Positions 50,966 through 58,894 of a stretch of DNA of 64,000 nucleotides are shown here, piece by piece. The notes beneath the pieces were generated by a model. It made no database searches. It saw only the letters and a list, made by a program, of their open reading frames with translations, and was not told where the DNA came from. Source of the DNA: Planctomycetales bacterium 10988 (GTDB lineage: Bacteria > Planctomycetota > Planctomycetia > Pirellulales > Pb10988); contig CP043547.1 of NCBI GenBank assembly GCA_009664345.1, forward strand, positions 682,001 to 746,000, written 5' to 3'. The first letter of the stretch is position 1. The number at the start of each line of letters is the position of its first letter. The position numbers and the translations under genes were made by a program.

Positions 50966-53900
50966 TTACGCAGCTTCAAGAATCCCGGCTCCGAAGGTGA
51001 ACCCACCGCCGAAGGCACAGAGTCCAAGTTTCTTTCCAGGCTCGACATGCGTGAGCAACTCGGCCAAACAAAGCGGGATGCTGCTACTGGAAGTATTCCC
51101 ATAATGACGAATGTTACTGTAGACCTCGGCATGGATGCGTTGCGAGATCGTATCGAGAATCCGTTGATTCGCCTGGTGCGGTACGACGAGGTGTAAATCA
51201 TCGAGGCCGATCTCATCTTGCTGACAGGCATGATTGAGACTCGTTACCATTGAGCGAACCGCCTCCCGGAAGACCCGGGTGCCATTCATGTGAATGTAGC
51301 CATCTTTAGGAAAAGGCACCGCCAGCGAGGAGCCGTCTTCGCCGATCGCCGAGAGTTCCGGTCGCGAGACTCGGGCTCGGGCATGTTGCAGATGATCTTC
51401 TCCATAGAGGACCGTGGCCGAGGCGGCATCCCCGAAGAGAATCGCCGTTTGCAGATCATTCAAATCCAACAGCGGCGACATCACCTCGGTCGTGACAATC
51501 AGCACGCGGCCATCGGGGCGGCTTTGCAAGAAATCGTAGCCATTCTGCAAAGCATACAGGTAACCACTGCACGCGGCATTGATATCATAGGCTTGGATCA
51601 TCGACCCGCCTTGCGAATAGCTGAGCGAATTCAGCAACTGGCAAGCCATCGAAGGTGTCACCGCCGTGGGGCTGGTCGTATGCACGATCACGAGGTCGAG
51701 ATCGTCGAGCTTGAGATTCTCACGCTCGAACAATTCCCAACAGGCTTGGCCAGCCAAGTGCAGGGCGTCCTCACGATCATTAATCCAGAACCGCGACTCA
51801 ATCCCCGTGCGGCGGACAATATCATCCGGCGTCATCTCTTTGTTTTTACCAAGGAGTTCTTCGTTCGAAATCGATCGACTCCCGGTGACGCAGACGACTT
51901 CGGAAAGCCCCACCCCATATTTTCGCGGTTTCGAAGCACGATCCTTCGGCAGCGGCAAACGCCGATCAATCGGCTTCTTGGTGAGCTTCGGCGTGCCGGG
52001 TTGTTCTTGAGTGACTTGTTTACGGCGTGCCCTCCCGGCTGCGGTTCGCAAGACAAGCAACGTCTCGCCGACGTCGATCGAATCGCCACTTCCCGCCTTC
52101 AAAGTTTCGACCGTTCCAGAGTTGGGTGAAATCAACTCGAAGACCGACTTGGTTGCTTCCAATTCGGCGATGACTTGCCCGCGTTCGACCTGGTCGCCGG
52201 GTTTGACATACATTTCCAAAATCTGCACCGATTCATCCGCAGGGCCGGAGCCGATGGCTTCGATCTCACAGAGTCCCTCTTCGGCGGCAGCGGATTGAAT
52301 CCATTCCAAGTCGAAGTCCAACAACTCCGCGGAAGTTTCCAGCACCTTGCGGAAGGAAGGCATCACTTCGAGCTGATTCGCGAAGTTGCAGGGCACCCAT
52401 GTATCCGATCGCGTAACTCGGCGAATCGAGACCGGAACTCGTGTCTTCTCGGCAACCGTCGCGGCGATCTCCGCGCCAAACCCACAGGTGTGATTGTCTT
52501 CATGCACGATCACCAGGCGAGCGGTTTTCTCGGCGGAAGATAGCACCGTCTTCTCATCCCAAGGCGACAACGAACGCAAGTCGATCACTTCCGCTTCGAC
52601 GCCGGATTTTTCCAGAGCATCCGCAGTTTTCACACAATGCTTGACCGTATTCCCCCAGCCAACCAAGGTAATATCGCGACCGACACGAACCTTGCGGGCA
52701 CTCCCCAGCGGAACGATCGTCTTGGCCGGATCGGCGGTCGTGGCGTTCTCCGAAATGTTGAGACAGCTTTTCGGATAGAAAAAGATCGTCGGTCGTTCCG
52801 ACATAAACGCGGTATTGAGCAACCCGGCGACATCGGCGGCCGTCGAAGGCATCACCACATCAACGCCGGGAATATGCGAAGCGATCGCTTCATAGCTCTG
52901 ACCGTGGAAGGGACCAAGTCCCGGGCGATAGGCACCGCAAGGCACCATCAAAATCACCGGAGCTTCCCAACTTCCATTGGTACGCCAGTAAAGCGTGCCC
53001 ATTTCGGAAACAATTTGATTGAAGGCCAAAGGCAAGAAATCAGCAAATTGCATGAAAGCCACCGGGCGTTTTCCAGCCAAAGCTTGCCCGATCGCCGTCC
53101 CCAAAATCGTCGATTCCGACAGCGGGGCATTGATCACTCGCCCAGGATATTCAGTACTCAACCCCTTGGTCACGCCAAAAACATCCCCTTTGGGGTCTTC
53201 AATATCTTGGCCGAGCAAATAAACCCGATCATCATGTTCCAGCCGTTGACGCAAAGCCTCATTGAGGGCTTCCCGCATGTTTCGTTTGGGAGCGACGTCC
53301 TCTTCTTTTCGCTCGGCTCGCGGATTGGTGAGGTCCGCCATGATCGGCTTCTTGGCATCGAGGAAGGCCACGGGGTCCCCTTCCATCGCCGCCGCTTCTT
53401 CCGCGTCTTCGACTTGTTTCGTGACTTCTTGTCGGATCTCCGCCAGGGTCTCCGGCGAGATCCCTTCTTCCAATAAGTACTTTTCGAATCGAAGGATCGG
53501 ATCGCCTTGCTCGATCGAGGACTTGATATTTTCTTCGGTGCGGTAAACCGATTGATCATCGGCATTCGTGTGACTACAAAGCCGTTCGACTTGCATCACA
53601 ACAAAGGCCGGTTTGCGACTCTCTCGCATTTCATCAACGATGTAGCCAAGTTCTTCATAGACCGAAACGACATTCGTTCCATCGACATAATGAATCGGAA
53701 TGCCATAGAACTCGCTCATCATCCCGCCATCGAGGGCGTAGAAGGTTTTCCCTTCCGTCTTCGTCGAGATCGCATAACGATTGTCTTCGATCACGAACAA
53801 GACCGGCAAATTCTCCCGAGCAGCCTCAGCGACCCCTTCGAGATATTCCCCTTCTTGCGTGGTTCCATCGCCATCGCCACAGAGCACGATCGGACGACTC

Positions 53901-54304
53901 GGATGATCTTTGATGGCCGCGGCGAGACCCGCTGATTGTACGGAATTATTTCCCAGCGGTCCCACGATACTCATGATATTGAGTTCGCGGGCACTCATGT
54001 GGGCGCTCATCTGCCGACCATTCGAATGCGAGGCGGCATTACAATAGAGCGAATCGAAAAAGGCCTTCGGGTTCATTCCCCGAGCCAGCATCAGGGCCTT
54101 GTCGCGATAATGACAATGGAGGAAATCTTCCTGAATCAAGTGAGGAGCCAAACCAGCGATGGCCTCATGCCCGGTCCCAGAAACCTGAAAGAAAACCTCT
54201 CCCCGGCGGGTGAGTTCTTCTTCCAACAGGTCGACCTGTCGGGCCATCCGCATCCAACGATAAAGCGACAAAAGCGTGCGGTGATTCATGCGATTCCGAT
54301 CCAT
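50966..54304 (-). CDS. Fusion: 2-oxoacid dehydrogenase E1 alpha, E1 beta, lipoyl domain, ketoacyl-ACP synthase III
   Basis: I place the start at ATG 54304 (MDRNRMNHRTLLSLYRWMRM), since residues before it do not look like protein. The 1112-residue chain has four modules. E1 alpha: about 1-320, ThDP motif GDGDGTTQEGE (143-153) to EDNRYAIS. E1 beta: 340-665, with LGQDIEDPKGDVFGVTKG and HEDNHTCGFGAE. Lipoyl domain: 680-755, with ELEATKSVFE and acceptor Lys719. Ketoacyl synthase III: 800-1112, with DINAACSGYLYAL (Cys912), VVPHQANQRI (His1043) and HYGNTSSSS (Asn1070), the complete triad. The chain could decarboxylate a 2-oxoacid, carry the acyl group on lipoate and hand it to a synthase that extends it with malonyl-ACP, making a primed (for example branched) chain. 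The linked reaction is inferred; each module is clear. Confidence 0.85.
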   Translation of the reverse strand: MDRNRMNHRTLLSLYRWMRMARQVDLLEEELTRRGEVFFQVSGTGHEAIAGLAPHLIQEDFLHCHYRDKALMLARGMNPKAFFDSLYCNAASHSNGRQMSAHMSARELNIMSIVGPLGNNSVQSAGLAAAIKDHPSRPIVLCGDGDGTTQEGEYLEGVAEAARENLPVLFVIEDNRYAISTKTEGKTFYALDGGMMSEFYGIPIHYVDGTNVVSVYEELGYIVDEMRESRKPAFVVMQVERLCSHTNADDQSVYRTEENIKSSIEQGDPILRFEKYLLEEGISPETLAEIRQEVTKQVEDAEEAAAMEGDPVAFLDAKKPIMADLTNPRAERKEEDVAPKRNMREALNEALRQRLEHDDRVYLLGQDIEDPKGDVFGVTKGLSTEYPGRVINAPLSESTILGTAIGQALAGKRPVAFMQFADFLPLAFNQIVSEMGTLYWRTNGSWEAPVILMVPCGAYRPGLGPFHGQSYEAIASHIPGVDVVMPSTAADVAGLLNTAFMSERPTIFFYPKSCLNISENATTADPAKTIVPLGSARKVRVGRDITLVGWGNTVKHCVKTADALEKSGVEAEVIDLRSLSPWDEKTVLSSAEKTARLVIVHEDNHTCGFGAEIAATVAEKTRVPVSIRRVTRSDTWVPCNFANQLEVMPSFRKVLETSAELLDFDLEWIQSAAAEEGLCEIEAIGSGPADESVQILEMYVKPGDQVERGQVIAELEATKSVFELISPNSGTVETLKAGSGDSIDVGETLLVLRTAAGRARRKQVTQEQPGTPKLTKKPIDRRLPLPKDRASKPRKYGVGLSEVVCVTGSRSISNEELLGKNKEMTPDDIVRRTGIESRFWINDREDALHLAGQACWELFERENLKLDDLDLVIVHTTSPTAVTPSMACQLLNSLSYSQGGSMIQAYDINAACSGYLYALQNGYDFLQSRPDGRVLIVTTEVMSPLLDLNDLQTAILFGDAASATVLYGEDHLQHARARVSRPELSAIGEDGSSLAVPFPKDGYIHMNGTRVFREAVRSMVTSLNHACQQDEIGLDDLHLVVPHQANQRILDTISQRIHAEVYSNIRHYGNTSSSSIPLCLAELLTHVEPGKKLGLCAFGGGFTFGAGILEAA

Positions 54305-54992
54305 GGAAGTTGTCCAGCCTAAGAAATGAGGTGCTCGGCTCAAGACTGTGAATGTCAGGGGGCAAAAACCGCAGCAAGGTAGCGAGTCAACAGCCAACAG
54401 TACCTTGGGGAAGTTTTGTTCCTTAACTAAATGGTATCTTCGTGATTGATTCTCGTGGCGATTCGCCGTGTCTATCCGCCGGTTGCCGCTTGCGACCAAG
54501 TCCGTTGCGGCACCGTGCATCGAAAGAAACTCCGGGGGCACCCACCCGAGGAGGTCTTCCACCAAGACTGAGGATTCGCCCTGAACCAAAGCGGAACGAG
54601 TACGAAATGAAAGTCCATGTTGTTATCCGCCATCATGTGTATCGAGCTTCATGCTGCAAAGCTTTAACGATTTTATAGGTTTTACCGCCCCCTTTTTGCC
54701 CCACACGAGCAATAACAGAACGATCCCTTCCCACTTTTCTTTCCTAAGCTGGGCAGCTTCACCAAGTTCTCACCCACACAGTCCAAGAAGGGGATTTCGT
54801 TAAAGAAGGGTCTGTCTCGGGTCAATCTACGAAGATTACACAAGAGAGAGCACTTCGAGAAACGCCACAGGTCATCCATAACCCGTGTATTTCCCATTGC
54901 GCGGCCATCATAGGCCATTTTCGAGATCTCGCCTAGGTTAGCTTTCCGAGAAATGAAGAACCTTTGGAGGACCGCTTATTTAAGACAATAAG
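54305..54992. other. Intergenic region, possible gene remnants
   Basis: No convincing full gene. A minus-strand frame at 54682-54918 (MAYDGRAMGNTRVMDDLWRF) is not recognised and could be a relic. The stretch should hold the promoter of the dehydrogenase/synthase fusion gene. No terminator-like hairpin stands out. Confidence 0.4.
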
Positions 54993-55472
54993 TTAAGAAG
55001 TGAGCAATCCTAAGCAGCCACAGCTAATTGCAAGAAGCATTAAGAACAAAAGTAAGATAATTAATAGCGAAGAAGATGAGGAGGTTTTTCTTAGCTCCTC
55101 AAAATTAGGATCTGTAGCAATGATTTCATCCATTAAGGCCTGAGCTTCTTTATCTGTAGAGGAGGGGTCCGCAAATATTATCAATAAATTGCAACCATAT
55201 GTTTTGTCACCACCTCCAGTAACGTTTTTTACAAAAGCAGTGTATCTATAGCCTTTTGCATGGTTTTCAGCTACTTCTTTCGCCAATCGAGCATGCAGAT
55301 AGCCTAATTCCTCTCCATTTGCTCTCTTACACAAAATAGCATTCTCATCAACCGGATTGTCTTCTTCATGTTCGAGAACCAGTTGTTCATATAGCTTTAA
55401 TCGAGAGATATTACGCTGTCGAAAACCGCGTGTAACACCAACAATCTTTGTATATAAATGATCAACCGCCAT
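54993..55472 (-). CDS. HIRAN-domain protein with C-terminal membrane helix
   Basis: The 159-residue product begins MAVDHLYTKIVGVTRGFRQR and shows the HIRAN fold pattern: VGVTRGFRQRNISRLK, LVLEHEEDNPVDENAIL and GEELGYLHARLAKEVAEN. HIRAN domains bind DNA ends or stalled forks, or serve as small binding modules in bacterial proteins. A Ser-rich linker (TSSSSS) leads to a hydrophobic helix LLIILLLFLMLLAISCGCLG at the end, so the protein is probably tail-anchored in the membrane, unusual for HIRAN proteins. Poor codon similarity to the GC-rich neighbours suggests acquisition. Function unknown. Confidence 0.75.
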   Translation of the reverse strand: MAVDHLYTKIVGVTRGFRQRNISRLKLYEQLVLEHEEDNPVDENAILCKRANGEELGYLHARLAKEVAENHAKGYRYTAFVKNVTGGGDKTYGCNLLIIFADPSSTDKEAQALMDEIIATDPNFEELRKTSSSSSLLIILLLFLMLLAISCGCLGLLTS

Positions 55473-55525
55473 ATGATTTTACCCCGTTTAGGAGAATTCC
55501 TTTCTGCTAATAAACTGCAAATTTT

Positions 55526-55951
55526 CTAAGGATACAAACGATAACGATCCTCGGGATAGAAGATGCGTTTGATGGCACCGACAAGCAGACCATAGCGTTC
55601 CTGTTCTAAAGAAGTTTTCTTGGGATCGGCAAAAGAAGGGAAGGCGTTTTCACCGCCGGCATCACATTCTTTCTCAGCCATTGCAGCGCGAAAGGACCAA
55701 TACATCCCATCGAGAACCATCATCTCGCAATCCATCGGATAATAATCGGCTCGCCACTGCCAAACTTCGAGAAAGTTCAACACCTGAAAAAACTCATCTC
55801 GCTGACAATCCCTTGTTTGAATGCGACCCACCGGATTTTCCTTGGTACCGATTCCTCGAAAGCGAATTTGTCCGGCCTTGAGACGAACGGAAACAACTCC
55901 GGTGAAGCAGTGATTTTCTACAAGTTCAAACTCGACATCTCCCAATGACAT
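55526..55951 (-). CDS. Hypothetical protein, 141 residues
   Basis: I prefer ATG 55951 (MSLGDVEFELVENHCFTGVV), preceded by AAGGAGAATC, over an upstream start at 55999 that would overlap the ComM stop. The protein is small and soluble with a beta-rich first half (VVSVRLKAGQIRFRGIG) and a C-terminal helix (RYGLLVGAIKRIFYP). No family recognised. It lies 38 bases after the ComM gene on the same strand and may be its operon partner. Confidence 0.6.
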   Translation of the reverse strand: MSLGDVEFELVENHCFTGVVSVRLKAGQIRFRGIGTKENPVGRIQTRDCQRDEFFQVLNFLEVWQWRADYYPMDCEMMVLDGMYWSFRAAMAEKECDAGGENAFPSFADPKKTSLEQERYGLLVGAIKRIFYPEDRYRLYP

Positions 55952-55989
55952 CGTTTGATTCTCCTTGGACTTATTCAGAGAGGCACAAG

Positions 55990-57528
55990 CTATCGCCACA
56001 GGCGGCGGTCGATGGAGCGGTAGTTGATGGCTTCGGCGAGGTGGGTCATTTCGATGGTGGGGCTCTCTTCGAGGTCGGCAATCGTGCGGGAGATGCGAAG
56101 AATTTTGTCATGAGCCCTGGCGGAAAGGCCGAGTTCTTCCGCACTTGCCTTCAATAGCGACCGCCCGGCGTGATTCAATTGACAATAGGAACGGACTTCC
56201 TTGGACTTCATCTGCCCGTTTCGCCGGGTCGAGGTGTTGCGAAAACGCTCCGCCTGCCGCTGGCGAGCACGGTCCACCATCTCCCTCATCTTCTCACTGC
56301 TCGTGCCATTTGTATTCGAGGCCAATGACTCAAACGGCACGGCGGGGACTTCAATTTGAATATCCATCCGGTCCAGCAGCGGCCCGCTCAGCTTACCCAT
56401 ATACCGTTCGATCTGAGCCGGGGAACAATTGCAACTCCGCCGAACATCATTGCGAAACCCACACGGACACGGATTCAACGCCGAAATCAGAATAAAATCC
56501 GCCGGAAAAGAGGCAGTCATCCTCGCCCGACTGATGGTGATTTCGTTTTCTTCCAAAGGTTGCCGCAAGACCTCCAGCGTTCTGCGATTGAATTCCGGCA
56601 GTTCATCGAGAAAAAGAACGCCGTTATGCGAAAGTGAAATTTCGCCGGGGTTGGGGATCGTGCCTCCGCCGACGAGGCCCGCTTCGGAAATGGTATGATG
56701 CGGACTGCGAAAAGGTCGGGTTGCCAAGAGCGGCTGATCACCCGGCAACAACCCAGCAGCACTATAGATCCTCGTAGTTTCAATCGCTTCCTCCGCCGAA
56801 AGCGTCGGCATGATGGTCGGCATTCGCTGAGCCAACATCGTCTTGCCGGAACCGGGCGGTCCGACCATCAGGCAATTATGCGAACCGGCAGCCGCAACGG
56901 TCAACGCCCGCTTCGCCATCTCCTGACCACGTACATCACTATAGTCTATTTCATAGGTGCCGAAGTTCGTAAAAAGCCGGTCGAGATCGGGCGAGGTCGG
57001 CTCAAGTTCAAAATCTTCCGAGAGAGAAGCGATCGCTTCACTCAAAGAAGAAATAGCATAAACCGGAATCGATTCCACCACAGCGGCCTCGGCGGCGTTT
57101 TCGCGGGGAACGAGGATTCCCTCAATGTTTCCTTGCTTGGCGGCGGCCATCGCCATCGAAAGTGCCCCACGCAGGGGTCTTGTCGAACCATCGAGAGCCA
57201 ACTCTCCGACCACGGCAAAACGGCCCAGCTTTTTACTTTCCATCTGGCCAGAAGCCGCCAACACTCCCAAAGCAATCGAAAGATCGAAGAAAGCGGCTTG
57301 TTTCGGCAAATCTCCAGGAGCAAGATTGATCGTGACGCGGTCTTGAGGACGTTCAAAGCCGGAGTTCACAATCGCCCGTTCTACTCGTTGGGTACTCTCG
57401 CGAACGGCTGCCTCGGGCAAGCCCACCAGAATCGTCTTGGGGAGAGCAGCGGTCGAAACATCGACTTCCACTTCAACGGGGACAGCTTCAATTCCTAACA
57501 ACGAAAAAGTGTTAAGTTTCGCCAGCAT
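55990..57528 (-). CDS. comM: YifB/ComM-family Mg-chelatase-like AAA ATPase
   Basis: The 512-residue protein has the full family layout: a Lon-like N-terminal domain with LVGLPEAAVRESTQRVERAI and VTINLAPGDLPK, then the AAA domain with Walker A MVGPPGSGKTMLAQRMP (about 225-235) and Walker B NGVLFLDELPEF, and the C-terminal Mg-chelatase-type segment with CGFRNDVRRSCNCSP (a Cys cluster) and LSARAHDKILRISRTIADLE. In other bacteria ComM is a hexameric helicase that helps branch migration during natural transformation. Length and motifs are normal. The start MLAKLNTFSLLGIEAVPVEV is the usual one. It overlaps no neighbour and looks chromosomal. Confidence 0.92.
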   Translation of the reverse strand: MLAKLNTFSLLGIEAVPVEVEVDVSTAALPKTILVGLPEAAVRESTQRVERAIVNSGFERPQDRVTINLAPGDLPKQAAFFDLSIALGVLAASGQMESKKLGRFAVVGELALDGSTRPLRGALSMAMAAAKQGNIEGILVPRENAAEAAVVESIPVYAISSLSEAIASLSEDFELEPTSPDLDRLFTNFGTYEIDYSDVRGQEMAKRALTVAAAGSHNCLMVGPPGSGKTMLAQRMPTIMPTLSAEEAIETTRIYSAAGLLPGDQPLLATRPFRSPHHTISEAGLVGGGTIPNPGEISLSHNGVLFLDELPEFNRRTLEVLRQPLEENEITISRARMTASFPADFILISALNPCPCGFRNDVRRSCNCSPAQIERYMGKLSGPLLDRMDIQIEVPAVPFESLASNTNGTSSEKMREMVDRARQRQAERFRNTSTRRNGQMKSKEVRSYCQLNHAGRSLLKASAEELGLSARAHDKILRISRTIADLEESPTIEMTHLAEAINYRSIDRRLWR

Positions 57529-57670
57529 GCCGTTACCTGAAATGAGTAGAAACGATAGAAACTCCTAACCGTAAACACTAAAAAGTCTAATTGAGTTTCT
57601 AATAAACATCAATACACTATCGAAGAAACTCTAAAATTTTCCAGGATTTTATTGATTCATGCCATCGTCA

Positions 57671-58210
57671 TTAACGAGGATGTAGAGCAAAATAGATCCC
57701 TGTGTATACTTTTGGATCAACAAGTTTGCCCGCTTTTAATTGTTGTCGTAAAAATTTGGCAACGACCTCCAAGGGGACAACATGTACGGTGATATTTTCA
57801 CCATCTACACCACCGCCTTTGGCTACTTGTTTAACATCTCTGGCAAGATAAAAGTTAACAACCTCATTCGAGCAACCGGCAGAAGGAGGTCCCCAAGTTA
57901 ACAAACGAATTTTCTTCGCTTCAAAGCCGGTCTCTTCATAAAGTTCTCGGACTGCTGCTTCCCCTAAAGACTCTTCAGCAAAATCGACTTCATCACCTAC
58001 TAATCCGGAAGGAAGTTCAATCACTTTAGTTTTCACCGCAGGTCGAAATTGCTCCGTTAACACGATTTCTTTTTTACGTGTTAAAGCAACGACCGAGACA
58101 ATCCCGGTGACATTTAAACGACGAGCATATTCCCAACGTCCCTCTTTAACAAGTTCTAAATATTTTCCTTTTCCTAAGTCTTCAATCGTCGGCTGATTTT
58201 CATCAGTCAT
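57671..58210 (-). CDS. Nudix hydrolase, ADP-ribose pyrophosphatase type
   Basis: Start ATG 58210 (MTDENQPTIEDLGKGKYLEL) gives 179 residues. The Nudix box is complete: GEAAVRELYEETGF, preceded by ELPSGLVGDEVDFAEESL. VVALTRKKEIVLTEQFRPAV just before is typical of the ADP-ribose pyrophosphatase (NudF-like) branch. The enzyme probably hydrolyses ADP-ribose to AMP and ribose-5-phosphate in the cytosol. It is the last of three same-strand genes with 24-28 base gaps, after nadE and pncA, so a role in NAD turnover is a fair inference. Confidence 0.85.
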   Translation of the reverse strand: MTDENQPTIEDLGKGKYLELVKEGRWEYARRLNVTGIVSVVALTRKKEIVLTEQFRPAVKTKVIELPSGLVGDEVDFAEESLGEAAVRELYEETGFEAKKIRLLTWGPPSAGCSNEVVNFYLARDVKQVAKGGGVDGENITVHVVPLEVVAKFLRQQLKAGKLVDPKVYTGIYFALHPR

Positions 58211-58243
58211 AGAAAACAAGCTCCTTCTCTATATTTAATTAAT

Positions 58244-58867
58244 CTATTTTAAGACATTTTGGGTCGTCGTTAATTGAGCACCAGCATCTTCCATTGTTTG
58301 CCATGCAGAAGAAACATCGTTTAGATGAGTCTCGATTCCTTCACAAGCATTCTGAATGACTTTGACTTGATAGCCGAGTTGACAGGCATCAAGGACGGTT
58401 GCAAGCACACAATACTCCGTTGCCAAGCCAACGACAAATAAATGTTGAACCGCTTTCATTGATAGATATTCATGTAGTCCCGTTGTCTGTCGATTACTAT
58501 CAAAAAAACCACTATAGCTATCAAAGTCTTTATGATAACCTTTATGTATCTGTTTGACAGAAGAAGGCAAAATCAACAGTGGTGAACATTCCGCTCCGAC
58601 ACTTTCCTGAAGACAATGATTGGGCCATAAAATTTGTTTCCCGTAGGATGTTTCAACACAGTCACCTACCTGCTTTCCTTCATGACTGGAAGCAAAACTA
58701 ATATGTCCTGGGGGATGCCAATCTTGAGTTGTAATAATAGGTTTAAAATGTGGGATCAATTGATTGATATGTGGAATGATACGATCCCCATGCGGCACAG
58801 CCAAGGCTCCACCGGAAAGAAAATCATTTTGCAAATCGACGATAAGTAGAGCGGAAGTATTCTTCAT
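58244..58867 (-). CDS. pncA: Nicotinamidase
   Basis: The 207-residue isochorismatase-fold protein carries all expected residues: Asp11 in IVDLQNDF, Lys109 in QIHKGYHKDFDSYSGF, and Cys153 in GLATEYCVLATV as the catalytic triad, plus the metal ligands in TTQDWHPPGHISFAS (Asp49, His51, His55). It converts nicotinamide to nicotinic acid for the NAD salvage pathway. It lies 27 bases downstream of nadE and 33 before the Nudix start, and is probably one operon with them. Length and start are normal. Confidence 0.92.
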   Translation of the reverse strand: MKNTSALLIVDLQNDFLSGGALAVPHGDRIIPHINQLIPHFKPIITTQDWHPPGHISFASSHEGKQVGDCVETSYGKQILWPNHCLQESVGAECSPLLILPSSVKQIHKGYHKDFDSYSGFFDSNRQTTGLHEYLSMKAVQHLFVVGLATEYCVLATVLDACQLGYQVKVIQNACEGIETHLNDVSSAWQTMEDAGAQLTTTQNVLK

Positions 58868-58894
58868 TGTTATATAGATAATACAAATTTAACT

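Noticed and set aside
51290-52129. A 279-residue plus-strand frame opposite the fusion gene
   Set aside because: Arg-rich, antisense to the catalytic modules of the fusion gene, and without any recognisable domain.
50966-54304. Fusion gene explained by assembly error joining separate E1 and FabH genes
   Set aside because: The frame is continuous, the linkers (residues 320-340, 665-680, 755-800) are of ordinary length and composition, and all modules keep their catalytic residues.
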